Assembly (NCBI GenBank): GCA_964449375.1
Contig: CAYVAS010000015.1
Location: 1-47,741 of the forward strand
Direction: 5' to 3'
Length of the DNA stretch: 47,741 nt
From: JAFDWI01 sp964449375
GTDB lineage: Bacteria > Actinomycetota > Acidimicrobiia > Acidimicrobiales > Iamiaceae
Shown in pieces: positions 31,612 to 39,096 of this stretch. How positions within the stretch are numbered: the first letter of the stretch is position 1; each line of letters begins with the position of its first letter. The translations under genes were made by a program, and so were the position numbers. The notes below the pieces were generated by a model. The model did not search any database. It saw only the letters and a list, made by a program, of their open reading frames with translations, and was not told where the DNA came from.

Positions 31612-34134
31612 GTGGCCGAAGCCGACCTCACCGAGTTGGCGGCGTCCGTCAAGGGCGACCCCGACCGCATCGTCGACACCTTCACCGACTGGGTACGTAC
31701 CAACCGGGGCCACGACCTGTACGAGGCCCAGGCCGAGGCACTGGTGGAGATCGCGTTGGGCTCGCACGTGATCGTGGAGACTCCCACCGGATCCGGCAAG
31801 ACCCTGATCGCCACCGCGGCGCTCTTCGACACCGTCGCCCGCGGCGGCCGGGCGGTCTACACCGCGCCGATCAAGGCGCTGGTGTCCGAACGCTTCTTCG
31901 AGCTGATCGGCGTGTTCGGCGCCGACCACGTGGGCATGCTCACCGGCGATGCCGCGGTGAACGCGGACGCTCCGGTGATCTGTTGCACCGCGGAGATCCT
32001 GGCGAACCTGGCGTTGCGGAAGGGCCGTGACGCGGCGGTTCAGTGCGCCGTGATGGACGAGTTCCACTGGTTCGCCGACCCCCAGCGGGGTTGGGCCTGG
32101 CAGGTGCCCCTGCTCGAACTGGTCGACACCCGCATGGTGTTGTTGTCGGCGACGCTGGGAGACGTCACCCCCTTCGTGCGCGACCTGCAGGACCGCACCG
32201 GCCGGGACGTCGCCCACATCACCTCGGCCACCCGTCCGGTGCCGCTGGTGTACGACTATCGCGTCGAGACCGTGACCGACACCGTCGGCGAGCTTCTCGA
32301 GGGCGGCGGCACCCCGGCGTACCTGGTGCACTTCACCCAGGCGGGCGCGATCGAACAGGCCCAGTCGTTGGCGTCGATGGCGGTGGCCACCCGGGCCGAG
32401 AAGGACGCGATCGCTGCCGAGATCGGCGATTTCCGGTTCGCTGCCGGGTTCGGCCGGACCCTGTCACGGTTGGTCCGCAACGGCATCGGGGTCCACCACG
32501 CAGGCATGCTGCCCCGCTACCGACGCCTGGTGGAGCGCCTCGCCCAACGTGGGTTGCTGCACGTGATCTGTGGGACCGACACCCTGGGGGTGGGCATCAA
32601 CGTGCCGATCCGCACCGTGGTGTTCACCGCGCTGGCCAAGTACGACGGCCAACGCACCCGCCTGCTCACCGCGCGGGAGTTCCACCAGATCGGTGGGCGG
32701 GCCGGCCGGGCCGGGTTCGACACCGTGGGCACCGTGATCGGCCTGGCTCCCGAGCACACCGTCGCCAAAGCCAAGGCCGAGGCCAAGGCGATCGCCCGGG
32801 GCCGGAATCCCAAGAACGTGCGGGCCCGCAAGCCTCCGCCGGGCACCGTGTCGTGGGGACGACCGACCTTCGAGCGGCTCGTCCACGCCGAACCCGAACC
32901 CCTGGAAGGCCACCTGCGGGTCACCCACGCCATGGTGATGGCCGTGCTCGAACGACCCGGCGACGCCGATGCACAGCTCGACCGGTTGTTGCACAGCCCC
33001 TATTCGCGGCGCTCGGAGATCGCCGAGAACCTGGCGCGCGCCGAGGACATCGCCGAATCGCTGATCGACGCGGGGATCCTGGTGGTCCAGGACCCTCCCG
33101 ACGAAGAGGGCCACCGGTACCTGCTCGCGCACGAGGTCCAGGACACCTTCGCGCTCGACCAGCCCCTGGCCCTGTTCGCCGTCGCCGCCCTCGACCTGCT
33201 CGACCCCGAGGATCCCGACTACGCCCTGGACGTGGTGTCGATCGTCGAAGCGGTCCTGGAGGATCCGAGACCAGTGGTGGCGGCGCAGCTCAGACGGGCC
33301 CGGTCCGAGGCGGTCGCCCGTATGAAGGCCGAAGGGCTCAGCTACGAAGAACGCATGGCCGAACTCGACACGATCACCTGGCCCCGGCCCCTGGCCGAGC
33401 TGCTGGAGCCGATGTTCGCGGTGTACACCCGGTCCGAACCCTGGGCGGCGGACCACGAACTGCGCCCCAAGTCGGTCGTGCGGGAGATGTTCGAACGGTC
33501 CATGGACTTCGCCGACTACGTGCGCCACCACGCCATCGCCCGCTCCGAAGGAGTGCTGCTGCGGTACCTTTCGGACGCCTACCGGACCCTGTCCCGCACG
33601 ATTCCCGACGAACGTTGGAGCACCGAACTGGCCGACCTGATCGCCTGGTTGGGTGAACTGGTGCGACAGGTCGACTCCAGCCTCATCGACGAATGGGAAC
33701 GCCTCCAGCATCCCGAGACGCTCGCCGAGGCCGGCCCGGTGCCCGCCGATGCACCGCCGCCGCCGCTGACCGCGAACCGTCGCGCGTTCACCGTGCTGGT
33801 GCGCAACGCCCTGTTCCAACGGGTCGAGCTGCTGGCCCGCGGCGACTACGCGGCCCTCGGTGACCTCGACGGGGACGCCGGGTTCACCGCGGCCCGCTGG
33901 GAGCAGGCCGCGGCGGCCTACCACGACGAACACGACCGCATCGAGATCGGCGCGGACGCCCGCAACCCGGCGCTGTGCATGATCGTCGAGGACGGACGCA
34001 CCTGGCGGGTCCGCCAGATCATCGACGACCCCGACGGTGACCACGCCTGGGCGATCACCGCGCTGGTCGACCTGGACGCCTCCGACGCCGAGGGGCGGGC
34101 CATGGTGCAGGTCGTCGACTTCGGCGCCGACTGA
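31612..34134 (+). CDS. SKI2-like DEAD/DEAH helicase, DUF3516 type
   Basis: An 840-residue superfamily 2 helicase, probably acting on RNA. Walker A is ETPTGSGKT (about 56-64), motif II is DEFH (149-152), motif III is SATLG and motif VI is QIGGRAGRAG. The context around motif II, DEFHWFADPQRGWAWQVPLLEL, and the long C-terminal part resemble actinobacterial helicases with a C-terminal DUF3516 domain; that family assignment is from memory. DEFH in place of DEAD/DEVH is a feature of the group, not a defect. GTG 31612 lies 5 nt after the era stop, tying it to ribosome or RNA maturation genes. It is convergent with dinG. Confidence 0.88.
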   Translation: MAEADLTELAASVKGDPDRIVDTFTDWVRTNRGHDLYEAQAEALVEIALGSHVIVETPTGSGKTLIATAALFDTVARGGRAVYTAPIKALVSERFFELIGVFGADHVGMLTGDAAVNADAPVICCTAEILANLALRKGRDAAVQCAVMDEFHWFADPQRGWAWQVPLLELVDTRMVLLSATLGDVTPFVRDLQDRTGRDVAHITSATRPVPLVYDYRVETVTDTVGELLEGGGTPAYLVHFTQAGAIEQAQSLASMAVATRAEKDAIAAEIGDFRFAAGFGRTLSRLVRNGIGVHHAGMLPRYRRLVERLAQRGLLHVICGTDTLGVGINVPIRTVVFTALAKYDGQRTRLLTAREFHQIGGRAGRAGFDTVGTVIGLAPEHTVAKAKAEAKAIARGRNPKNVRARKPPPGTVSWGRPTFERLVHAEPEPLEGHLRVTHAMVMAVLERPGDADAQLDRLLHSPYSRRSEIAENLARAEDIAESLIDAGILVVQDPPDEEGHRYLLAHEVQDTFALDQPLALFAVAALDLLDPEDPDYALDVVSIVEAVLEDPRPVVAAQLRRARSEAVARMKAEGLSYEERMAELDTITWPRPLAELLEPMFAVYTRSEPWAADHELRPKSVVREMFERSMDFADYVRHHAIARSEGVLLRYLSDAYRTLSRTIPDERWSTELADLIAWLGELVRQVDSSLIDEWERLQHPETLAEAGPVPADAPPPPLTANRRAFTVLVRNALFQRVELLARGDYAALGDLDGDAGFTAARWEQAAAAYHDEHDRIEIGADARNPALCMIVEDGRTWRVRQIIDDPDGDHAWAITALVDLDASDAEGRAMVQVVDFGAD

Positions 34135-34136
34135 GG

Positions 34137-34201
34137 CGGTCCGCAGGGCGCGATCGGGGCGCCGCGGTCCGGCGAGGTCAACCCGGCGCCGCGGCGGACC
34201 G
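34137..34201. terminator. Nested inverted repeats between convergent helicase genes
   Basis: The outer arms CGGTCCGC (34137-34144) and GCGGACCG (34194-34201) are complementary. The inner arms GGCGCCG (34158-34164) and CGGCGCC (34184-34190) form a second stem within. The element covers the 43-base gap and the last codons of the leftward helicase. It may serve both convergent genes as a transcription stop. Confidence 0.35.
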
Positions 34202-36109
34202 GATCGAATGCAGGAAGGCCTCGACCTCGTCCCGGTGACGGGTGCGGCGCATGGGCGGCAGGGCCCTGATCAGATCCCAGCGGTAGCTGCGGCGGGTCGC
34301 GAGACGAGAATCCAGGACCGCGACCACCCCCCGGTCGTCGGCCCGACGCACCAACCGCCCGGCCGCCTGGGCCAGCAGGGTCGCGGCGCGGGGCACGTCG
34401 ATGGTGGCGAAGGCGCGGGGGCCGACCGCTTCGCGGCGCGCCGACAGCACCGGGTCGTCGGGTCGGGGGAACGGGATCCGGTCGATGGTCACGAGCTGGC
34501 AGGCGTCGCCGGGCACGTCCACACCCTGAAAGAAGCTCTGCGTGGCGAACAGGCAGGTCCGGCGGTCGGCGGCGAACGCGGCGAGCAGCGCGGCCTTGGG
34601 CCGGTCGCGCTGGCTGAGGATCTCCAGATCGGTGCGCGCCCGGAGCGCCTCGACGGCCTCGTCGAGTGCCCGGAAGCTCGTGAACAGTGCCAGGGTCGCC
34701 CCGCCGGCTGCACCGATGAGCGCCTCGAGCTCGTCGTGCAGCGCCTCGGTGTGGCCGGGCGCGCCCGGCGCGGGCATCGTGGGCGGGCAGTACAGGACGG
34801 TGTTGGCCTGGTAGTCGAAGGGGCTCGCGAGGCGGAGCTCGTCGGTCCGCTCGGCGGGCAACCCGACCGAGGCGGCGAAGTTCGGCGGGATCGTGGCGCT
34901 GGTGCACACCGCCACCGTGTCTCCCCAGGCGTGTGCCTCCAGGAAGCCGGCCACGTCGATGGGCGCGCGGCACACCGCCGGGCGCGTCGGGGGGCCGGCG
35001 ACCCACAGCACCGCGCCTTCGGGGTCGGCGACGAGCAGGTGCAGGTCGTCGACGAGCGACGAGACCAGGTTCACCGCCCGGTCCCGGCGGGTGGCGGCCT
35101 GGGCGTGGCCGCCCGGGTCGATGCCTCGCAGCAGACCCAGCAGTGTCTCGGCACGGGACGTCGCGAGGCCGATCAGATCACCGAGCGCGCCGGTGGGCCC
35201 GTTCGTCAGCCGTTCGCCGACCAGCGGCGCCGCGGTGGGTCCGAAGTCCACGGCCACGTTGTCGAGCGCGGCGATCGCCTCGGGGTCCTCCAGGACCGCC
35301 TTGGCCGCGGCAACCGCCGCGGCGAACCGGGCCTCGGTCACCTCGATGCCGGCGGTCGCCGAGACCACGTCGACGAGCTGGTGGGCCTCGTCGATCACCA
35401 CCACGTCGTGTTCGGGGAGGAGTTGACGGTCGTTGGCCACGTCGAGACCCCACAGGTGCTGGTTGACCACCACGACGTCGGCTTCGGCGGCGCGGTCCCG
35501 GGCGGCCTCGGCGAAACAACTCGTGCCCATGGGGCATTTGGCGGCGCCGGGGCACTCCTGGGCGGTCATCGACACCGCCGCCCAGCTTCGCGGGTCGGGT
35601 TCGGATTCCAGTTCGGCCCGGTCGCCGGAGGTGGTGCGGTCCGCCCAGGCGGTGAACGCGGCCAGCTCGGCGGGGGAGGGGCGACCTCCGGCGCCTTCGA
35701 GTTCCAGTTGGCCCTGGGCGGCCGCCTCGGTGAGCTCGGCCAGACGCTGGCGGCACAGGTAGTTGGACCGTCCCTTGAGCACCGCGAAGTCGAACGGGAC
35801 CTCGCCGTGGGTGGCCAGCCAGGGTAGGTCCTTGCCCGAGAGCTGGTCCTGGAGGGCCTTGGTGGCGGTGGCCACGACCACCCGTCGCCCCGAAGCCACC
35901 GCGGGCACCAGGTAGGCCAGGGACTTGCCGGTGCCGGTACCGGCTTCGACGACCAGGTTCCGGTCGCGGCCCAGCGCGTCGGCGACCGCGGCGGTCATGT
36001 CGCGCTGAGCGGCGCGGTGTTCGCCCCCGTCGAGCTCCTCGGTGAGCGCGTCGAGCGCCGCCAGGCTGGCCCGGGCCTCGGACGATCGTGGAGCAGCGGT
36101 GCCCGGCAT
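34178..36109 (-). CDS. dinG: ATP-dependent DNA helicase, DinG/XPD family
   Basis: A 643-residue superfamily 2 5'-3' helicase with an iron-sulfur cluster. Walker A is EAGTGTGKS (about 55-63) and motif II is DEAH in VVVIDEAHQLVDVV. Between them lie four cysteines (NYLC, then EC, KC and SC in ECPGAAKCPMGTSCF) suited to a [4Fe-4S] cluster. C-terminal helicase motifs include LFATQSFFQGVD and AQAAGRLVRRADDRG. The start is ATG 36109, with TACCCT 8 nt upstream; the frame runs open to 36238 but that would overlap the divergent gene. It resembles YoaA/DinG of actinobacteria. No exonuclease domain. Confidence 0.9.
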   Translation of the reverse strand: MPGTAAPRSSEARASLAALDALTEELDGGEHRAAQRDMTAAVADALGRDRNLVVEAGTGTGKSLAYLVPAVASGRRVVVATATKALQDQLSGKDLPWLATHGEVPFDFAVLKGRSNYLCRQRLAELTEAAAQGQLELEGAGGRPSPAELAAFTAWADRTTSGDRAELESEPDPRSWAAVSMTAQECPGAAKCPMGTSCFAEAARDRAAEADVVVVNQHLWGLDVANDRQLLPEHDVVVIDEAHQLVDVVSATAGIEVTEARFAAAVAAAKAVLEDPEAIAALDNVAVDFGPTAAPLVGERLTNGPTGALGDLIGLATSRAETLLGLLRGIDPGGHAQAATRRDRAVNLVSSLVDDLHLLVADPEGAVLWVAGPPTRPAVCRAPIDVAGFLEAHAWGDTVAVCTSATIPPNFAASVGLPAERTDELRLASPFDYQANTVLYCPPTMPAPGAPGHTEALHDELEALIGAAGGATLALFTSFRALDEAVEALRARTDLEILSQRDRPKAALLAAFAADRRTCLFATQSFFQGVDVPGDACQLVTIDRIPFPRPDDPVLSARREAVGPRAFATIDVPRAATLLAQAAGRLVRRADDRGVVAVLDSRLATRRSYRWDLIRALPPMRRTRHRDEVEAFLHSIRSAAAPG

Positions 36110-36117
36110 GGCGTCCC

Positions 36118-36123
36118 AGGGTA
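36118..36123 (-). promoter_or_regulatory. Leaderless-type -10 element of dinG
   Basis: TACCCT on the minus strand, 8 nt before ATG 36109. Confidence 0.55.
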
Positions 36124-36189
36124 CCCAGGTGCCCGCGCCCGGAACCTGATTCGAGAGGTCGGCAGCGCGCGTCTCCGGGCGGGGCCTGT

Positions 36190-36195
36190 CAGACT
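36190..36195 (+). promoter_or_regulatory. Possible leaderless-type -10 of the NTF2-like gene
   Basis: CAGACT, 6 nt before GTG 36202. It keeps the key A2 and T6 but not T1, so it is weaker than the other examples. Confidence 0.35.
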
Positions 36196-36201
36196 GGGCA
36201 C

Positions 36202-36624
36202 GTGCAGGGCATCGACCTCGACCCGTCCCATCCGGCACGTCGGGCCGCGCTCGCCTCGATCCGGGCCGTGGAGGCCGGAGACCGTGAAGCGTGGCTGGCG
36301 CTGTTCACCGACGACGCCGTGGTCGCCGATCCGGTGGGACCTTCGCCTTTGGACCCGGACGGCGAGGGCCACCGCGGGCGGGAGGCGATCGCGGCCTTCT
36401 ACGACGACGTCGTCGCCCAGGCTCAGGTCCGTTTCGACATCCGGGAGTCCTATGCGGCCGGTGACGAGTGCGCCAACGTCGGCACGATCACCTCGACGTT
36501 CCCCGACGGTTCGGCGGGTGTCGTCGAGGGCGTGTACGTGTACCGGGTCGACGCGGCCGGCAAGCTCGTGTCGCTGCGCGCCTACTGGCAGTTCGACGAC
36601 CTCCGAATGATCGACGGTGGATAG
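36202..36624 (+). CDS. NTF2-like/SnoaL-type protein
   Basis: A 140-residue cone-fold protein of the nuclear transport factor 2-like superfamily. An N-terminal helix pair (ARRAALASIRAVEAGDREAWLALF) leads into the characteristic TDDAVVADPVG, then GREAIAAFYDD. The curved sheet includes CANVGTITSTF, GVYVYRVDAAGKLVSLRAYW. In this fold a ligand or substrate sits in the cone, and small epimerases, isomerases and ketosteroid-binding proteins share it. The specific reaction is unknown. GTG 36202 gives the canonical N-terminus, while the longer frame from 36088 runs back through the dinG promoter. It overlaps or abuts uppS. Confidence 0.82.
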   Translation: MQGIDLDPSHPARRAALASIRAVEAGDREAWLALFTDDAVVADPVGPSPLDPDGEGHRGREAIAAFYDDVVAQAQVRFDIRESYAAGDECANVGTITSTFPDGSAGVVEGVYVYRVDAAGKLVSLRAYWQFDDLRMIDGG

Positions 36625-36627
36625 ATT
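36622..36627 (+). promoter_or_regulatory. Leaderless-type -10 element overlapping the NTF2-like stop codon
   Basis: TAGATT, 7 nt before GTG 36635. Its TAG is the stop codon of the preceding gene. Confidence 0.5.
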
Positions 36628-36634
36628 CGCCACC

Positions 36635-37360
36635 GTGGCGCATCGGATACCCGAGGACATCGACCCCGACCGGGTGCCCCGTCACGTCGCGTGCGTCATG
36701 GACGGCAACGGCCGTTGGGCGCAACAGCGTGGCCTGAAACGCACCGACGGCCATGCCGCGGGTGAGGACGCCCTCTTCGACGCGGTGGAGGGAGCCCTGG
36801 ATCTGGGGTTGGACCACTTCAGCGTGTACGCGTTCAGCACCGAGAACTGGAAACGCCCCACCGACGAGGTCCGCTACCTCATGGGCTTCAACGAGGGCAT
36901 CCTGATGCGTCACACCGATGAACTGCATGAAAAGGGGGTGCGGATCAGGTTCCTGGGCCGGTCCAACTGGCGGGTGCCCAAGCGGATCCTGCGGCGCATC
37001 GACGAGGCCACGACCCGCACCCGGCACAACACCCGCATGTCGTTCAACGTGTGCTTCAACTACGGCGGGCGCGCCGAGATCGTCGACGCGGTGCGGGCCC
37101 TGGTCGCCGAGGGCACCCCGGCGGACAAGATCGACGAGCGGGCCATCCGCCGGCATCTGTACGCGCCCGAGGTCCCCGACCCCGACGTGGTCGTGCGCAC
37201 CTCCGGCGAGTACCGGATCTCGAACTTCCTGCTCTGGCAGATCGCCTACTCGGAGCTGGTGTTCACCGACGTGCTCTGGCCGGATTTTCGCCGAGAGCAC
37301 CTGTTCGACGCGGTCCGCCAGTACCAGGCCCGGGACCGCCGCTTCGGCGGGGTGGCGTGA
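36635..37360 (+). CDS. uppS: Isoprenyl transferase (undecaprenyl diphosphate synthase type)
   Basis: A 241-residue cis-prenyltransferase making the polyprenyl diphosphate that carries cell-wall and exopolysaccharide precursors. Its P-loop is VMDGNGRWAQQRG, containing the catalytic Asp, followed by GHAAGED and YAFSTENWKRP. The C-terminal signature RTSGEYRISNFLLWQIAYSEL is complete. I prefer GTG 36635 because TAGATT lies 7 nt upstream. GTG 36617, which overlaps the previous gene by 8 nt and adds six residues, is the alternative. Chain length (C50 or C55) cannot be read. It serves the same lipid-carrier pathway as the exopolysaccharide genes at 22-28 kb. Coupled to recO by GTGA. Confidence 0.95.
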   Translation: MAHRIPEDIDPDRVPRHVACVMDGNGRWAQQRGLKRTDGHAAGEDALFDAVEGALDLGLDHFSVYAFSTENWKRPTDEVRYLMGFNEGILMRHTDELHEKGVRIRFLGRSNWRVPKRILRRIDEATTRTRHNTRMSFNVCFNYGGRAEIVDAVRALVAEGTPADKIDERAIRRHLYAPEVPDPDVVVRTSGEYRISNFLLWQIAYSELVFTDVLWPDFRREHLFDAVRQYQARDRRFGGVA

Positions 37361-38070
37361 GCCGACGCCTCTACCGTGACCGCGGTGTGGTGCTGCGGAC
37401 CCACAAGCTGGGCGAGGCCGACCGCATCATCGTGCTGGTCACCGAAGATCACGGCAAGGTGCGCGCCGTGGCCCGCGGGATCCGCAAGACCTCGTCGCGG
37501 TTCGGTGCCCGCCTGGAGCCCACCTCCCACGTGGCCTTCCAGTGTCACGAGGGTCGCACGCTGGACGGCATCACCCAGGTCGAACGGATCGAGGTGTTCG
37601 CCGCGGTGCGCGCCGATCTGGATCTGCTCCAGGACGCGGTGGCGATGCTCGAGGTGATCGACCAGGTCGCCCAGGAGGGCCGGTCCGACCCGGGCCACTA
37701 CCGGATGCTGACCGGTGCGCTGCGCACCCTGGACTCCTCGGCCAGCCGGGTGGTGGCCCCGGCGTTCTTCGCCAAACTGCTCGCCCACGACGGGGTCCGG
37801 CCCGTCACCGACCGGTGTGCGGTGTGCGCGGCGACCGACGACCTGGTCGCCTTCGACCTGGTGGCGGGCGGTGCGCTGTGCCGGACGCACCGTTCCGGAG
37901 GGCCGATCTCACCCGAGGCGCTCGACATCTTCGACGACGTGCTCACCGGGCGGCTCAACCAGGTGCTGGAACGGCCCGTGACCCGGGCGGTCACCGAGTT
38001 CGCCGGCGTCGCGACCCGCGCGGTGGAGGACCACCTGGAGCGACGGCTCCGCTCGGTGGCGGTGTTCTGA
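37357..38070 (+). CDS. recO: DNA repair protein RecO
   Basis: A 237-residue recombination mediator that loads RecA on SSB-coated single strands with RecR. The N-terminal OB fold opens with LYRDRGVVLRTHKLGEADRI and continues to GRTLDGITQVERIEVF. A helical domain follows, then a zinc-binding region with CAVC and, 18 residues on, CRTH, where His may replace the fourth Cys. The start GTG 37357 overlaps the uppS stop and gives exactly the family N-terminus; the open frame further upstream is spurious. It is convergent with the RDD gene. Confidence 0.95.
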   Translation: MSRRLYRDRGVVLRTHKLGEADRIIVLVTEDHGKVRAVARGIRKTSSRFGARLEPTSHVAFQCHEGRTLDGITQVERIEVFAAVRADLDLLQDAVAMLEVIDQVAQEGRSDPGHYRMLTGALRTLDSSASRVVAPAFFAKLLAHDGVRPVTDRCAVCAATDDLVAFDLVAGGALCRTHRSGGPISPEALDIFDDVLTGRLNQVLERPVTRAVTEFAGVATRAVEDHLERRLRSVAVF

Positions 38071-38082
38071 GATCCCCCTCGA

Positions 38083-38102
38083 CGTCGACCGGTGGGTCGA
38101 CG
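38083..38102. terminator. Hairpin between convergent recO and RDD genes
   Basis: An 8-bp perfect stem (38083-38090 with 38095-38102) closes a GGTG loop and fills most of the 37-base gap. There is no T-tract. It is likely a shared transcription stop. Confidence 0.55.
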
Positions 38103-38107
38103 AACCC

Positions 38108-39001
38108 TCAGGTGCTGATCGACTTCCAGGTCTTGGCGGCGTCGTCGTACTCGAGCCACTCGGCGCGTCCGGAGTCGTACTGGATGTACGCGTTCCGGGC
38201 GTCGTCCCAGATGGGCTTGTCGGCCTCGTAGTCCGTCGTCGAGCCGGTGTCAGCGCCACCTTCGACGGTCGACCCTCCGGTGGGCGACGGCGTGGGAGCC
38301 CAGGGTCCGGAAGGACCGGACGCGTGAGGACCCGGAGCGAAGGGACCCTGGCCATAGGGTGCCGGTCCGGTCATCGGTGGCGCGGCCTGGTAGGTGCCCC
38401 AGCCCGGATCGCCGGGCAGGATGATGGGCCGACCGACGTACTGGCTCGGCACCACGTAGGTCTGGGCGGCCATGTCGCCGATGCGGCGGTGGCCCTTGGT
38501 CGTCAGGATCAGGATCCCGCCCACGATGGGCAGGGCGCAGGTGATCGCGTCGACCACCCACAGCAGCGTGCGGATCGCCGAGGCGCCGATCCCGGCCAGG
38601 CTGCCGTCGGCCCGCACGATCCGCAGGCCCACGGCGAGCTTGCCCAGGCTGGCTCCCAGCAGGCCCTGGTAGACGATGAACACCACCACCAGAATGAGGA
38701 ACAACCAGATCGAGCCCATGAAGTCCGAGATCACCGTGGCGGTGCCCTCGGCGTGGGTGCAGAAGCCGTTGTTGACCTCCTGCCAGTTGTCGCAGAACTC
38801 CGCGGCCTGGGTCTGGCCCGCCGAATCGGCACCGAACTCGTGGGTCTCCACCGTGGGCGCCAGCCCCAGCATCCAGGCCAGCACGTTGGAGAGCACCAGG
38901 TAGATCGCAGCGTCGATCACCCACGCCCCGATGCGTTTGCCGGCCACGTCGGTCGGGTCCACGGGCATGGGGGGCGGCATGGAATAGGCGTGGGCGCTCA
39001 C
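38108..39001 (-). CDS. RDD-family membrane protein with Pro/Gly-rich tail
   Basis: A 297-residue inner-membrane protein. The RDD domain opens with AGKRIGAWVIDAAIYLVLSN, has a large extracytoplasmic loop with two Cys (FCDNW and GFCTH, perhaps disulfide-linked) and further helices (WLFLILVVVFIVYQGLLG and LPIVGGILIL). The signature GASLGKLAVGLRIVRADG and the closing RRIGDMAAQTYVV are typical. A Pro/Gly/Ser-rich cytoplasmic tail of about 60 residues follows, ending in an aromatic, acidic segment (IWDDARNAYIQYD ... WLEYDDAAKTW) that looks like a small separate module. Function of the family is unclear; ion transport has been proposed. GTG 39001 has TAGCGT 8 nt upstream. Confidence 0.88.
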   Translation of the reverse strand: MSAHAYSMPPPMPVDPTDVAGKRIGAWVIDAAIYLVLSNVLAWMLGLAPTVETHEFGADSAGQTQAAEFCDNWQEVNNGFCTHAEGTATVISDFMGSIWLFLILVVVFIVYQGLLGASLGKLAVGLRIVRADGSLAGIGASAIRTLLWVVDAITCALPIVGGILILTTKGHRRIGDMAAQTYVVPSQYVGRPIILPGDPGWGTYQAAPPMTGPAPYGQGPFAPGPHASGPSGPWAPTPSPTGGSTVEGGADTGSTTDYEADKPIWDDARNAYIQYDSGRAEWLEYDDAAKTWKSIST

Positions 39002-39009
39002 GCTCCCCC

Positions 39010-39015
39010 ACGCTA
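39010..39015 (-). promoter_or_regulatory. Leaderless-type -10 element of the RDD gene
   Basis: TAGCGT on the minus strand, 8 nt before GTG 39001. The intervening GGGGGAGC is purine-rich but too close to the start to act as a normal ribosome-binding site. Confidence 0.5.
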
Positions 39016-39082
39016 GTGGTCACTCGCCGCTCCTTCCTCGGATGGGTCCGGCACCGGCCTGGGGAGTCCCGACGGTGGCCGC

Positions 39083-39088
39083 TACCGT
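39083..39088 (+). promoter_or_regulatory. Leaderless-type -10 element of glyS
   Basis: TACCGT, 8 nt before ATG 39097. The hexamer equals that before leuS, the other aminoacyl-tRNA synthetase gene in the window. Confidence 0.6.
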
Positions 39089-39096
39089 GTGCAGCC

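Noticed and set aside
32050..32061. DEFH instead of DEAD/DEVH in the SKI2-like helicase as an inactivating change
   Set aside because: Asp, Glu and His of motif II are kept, and the variant fits the family context.
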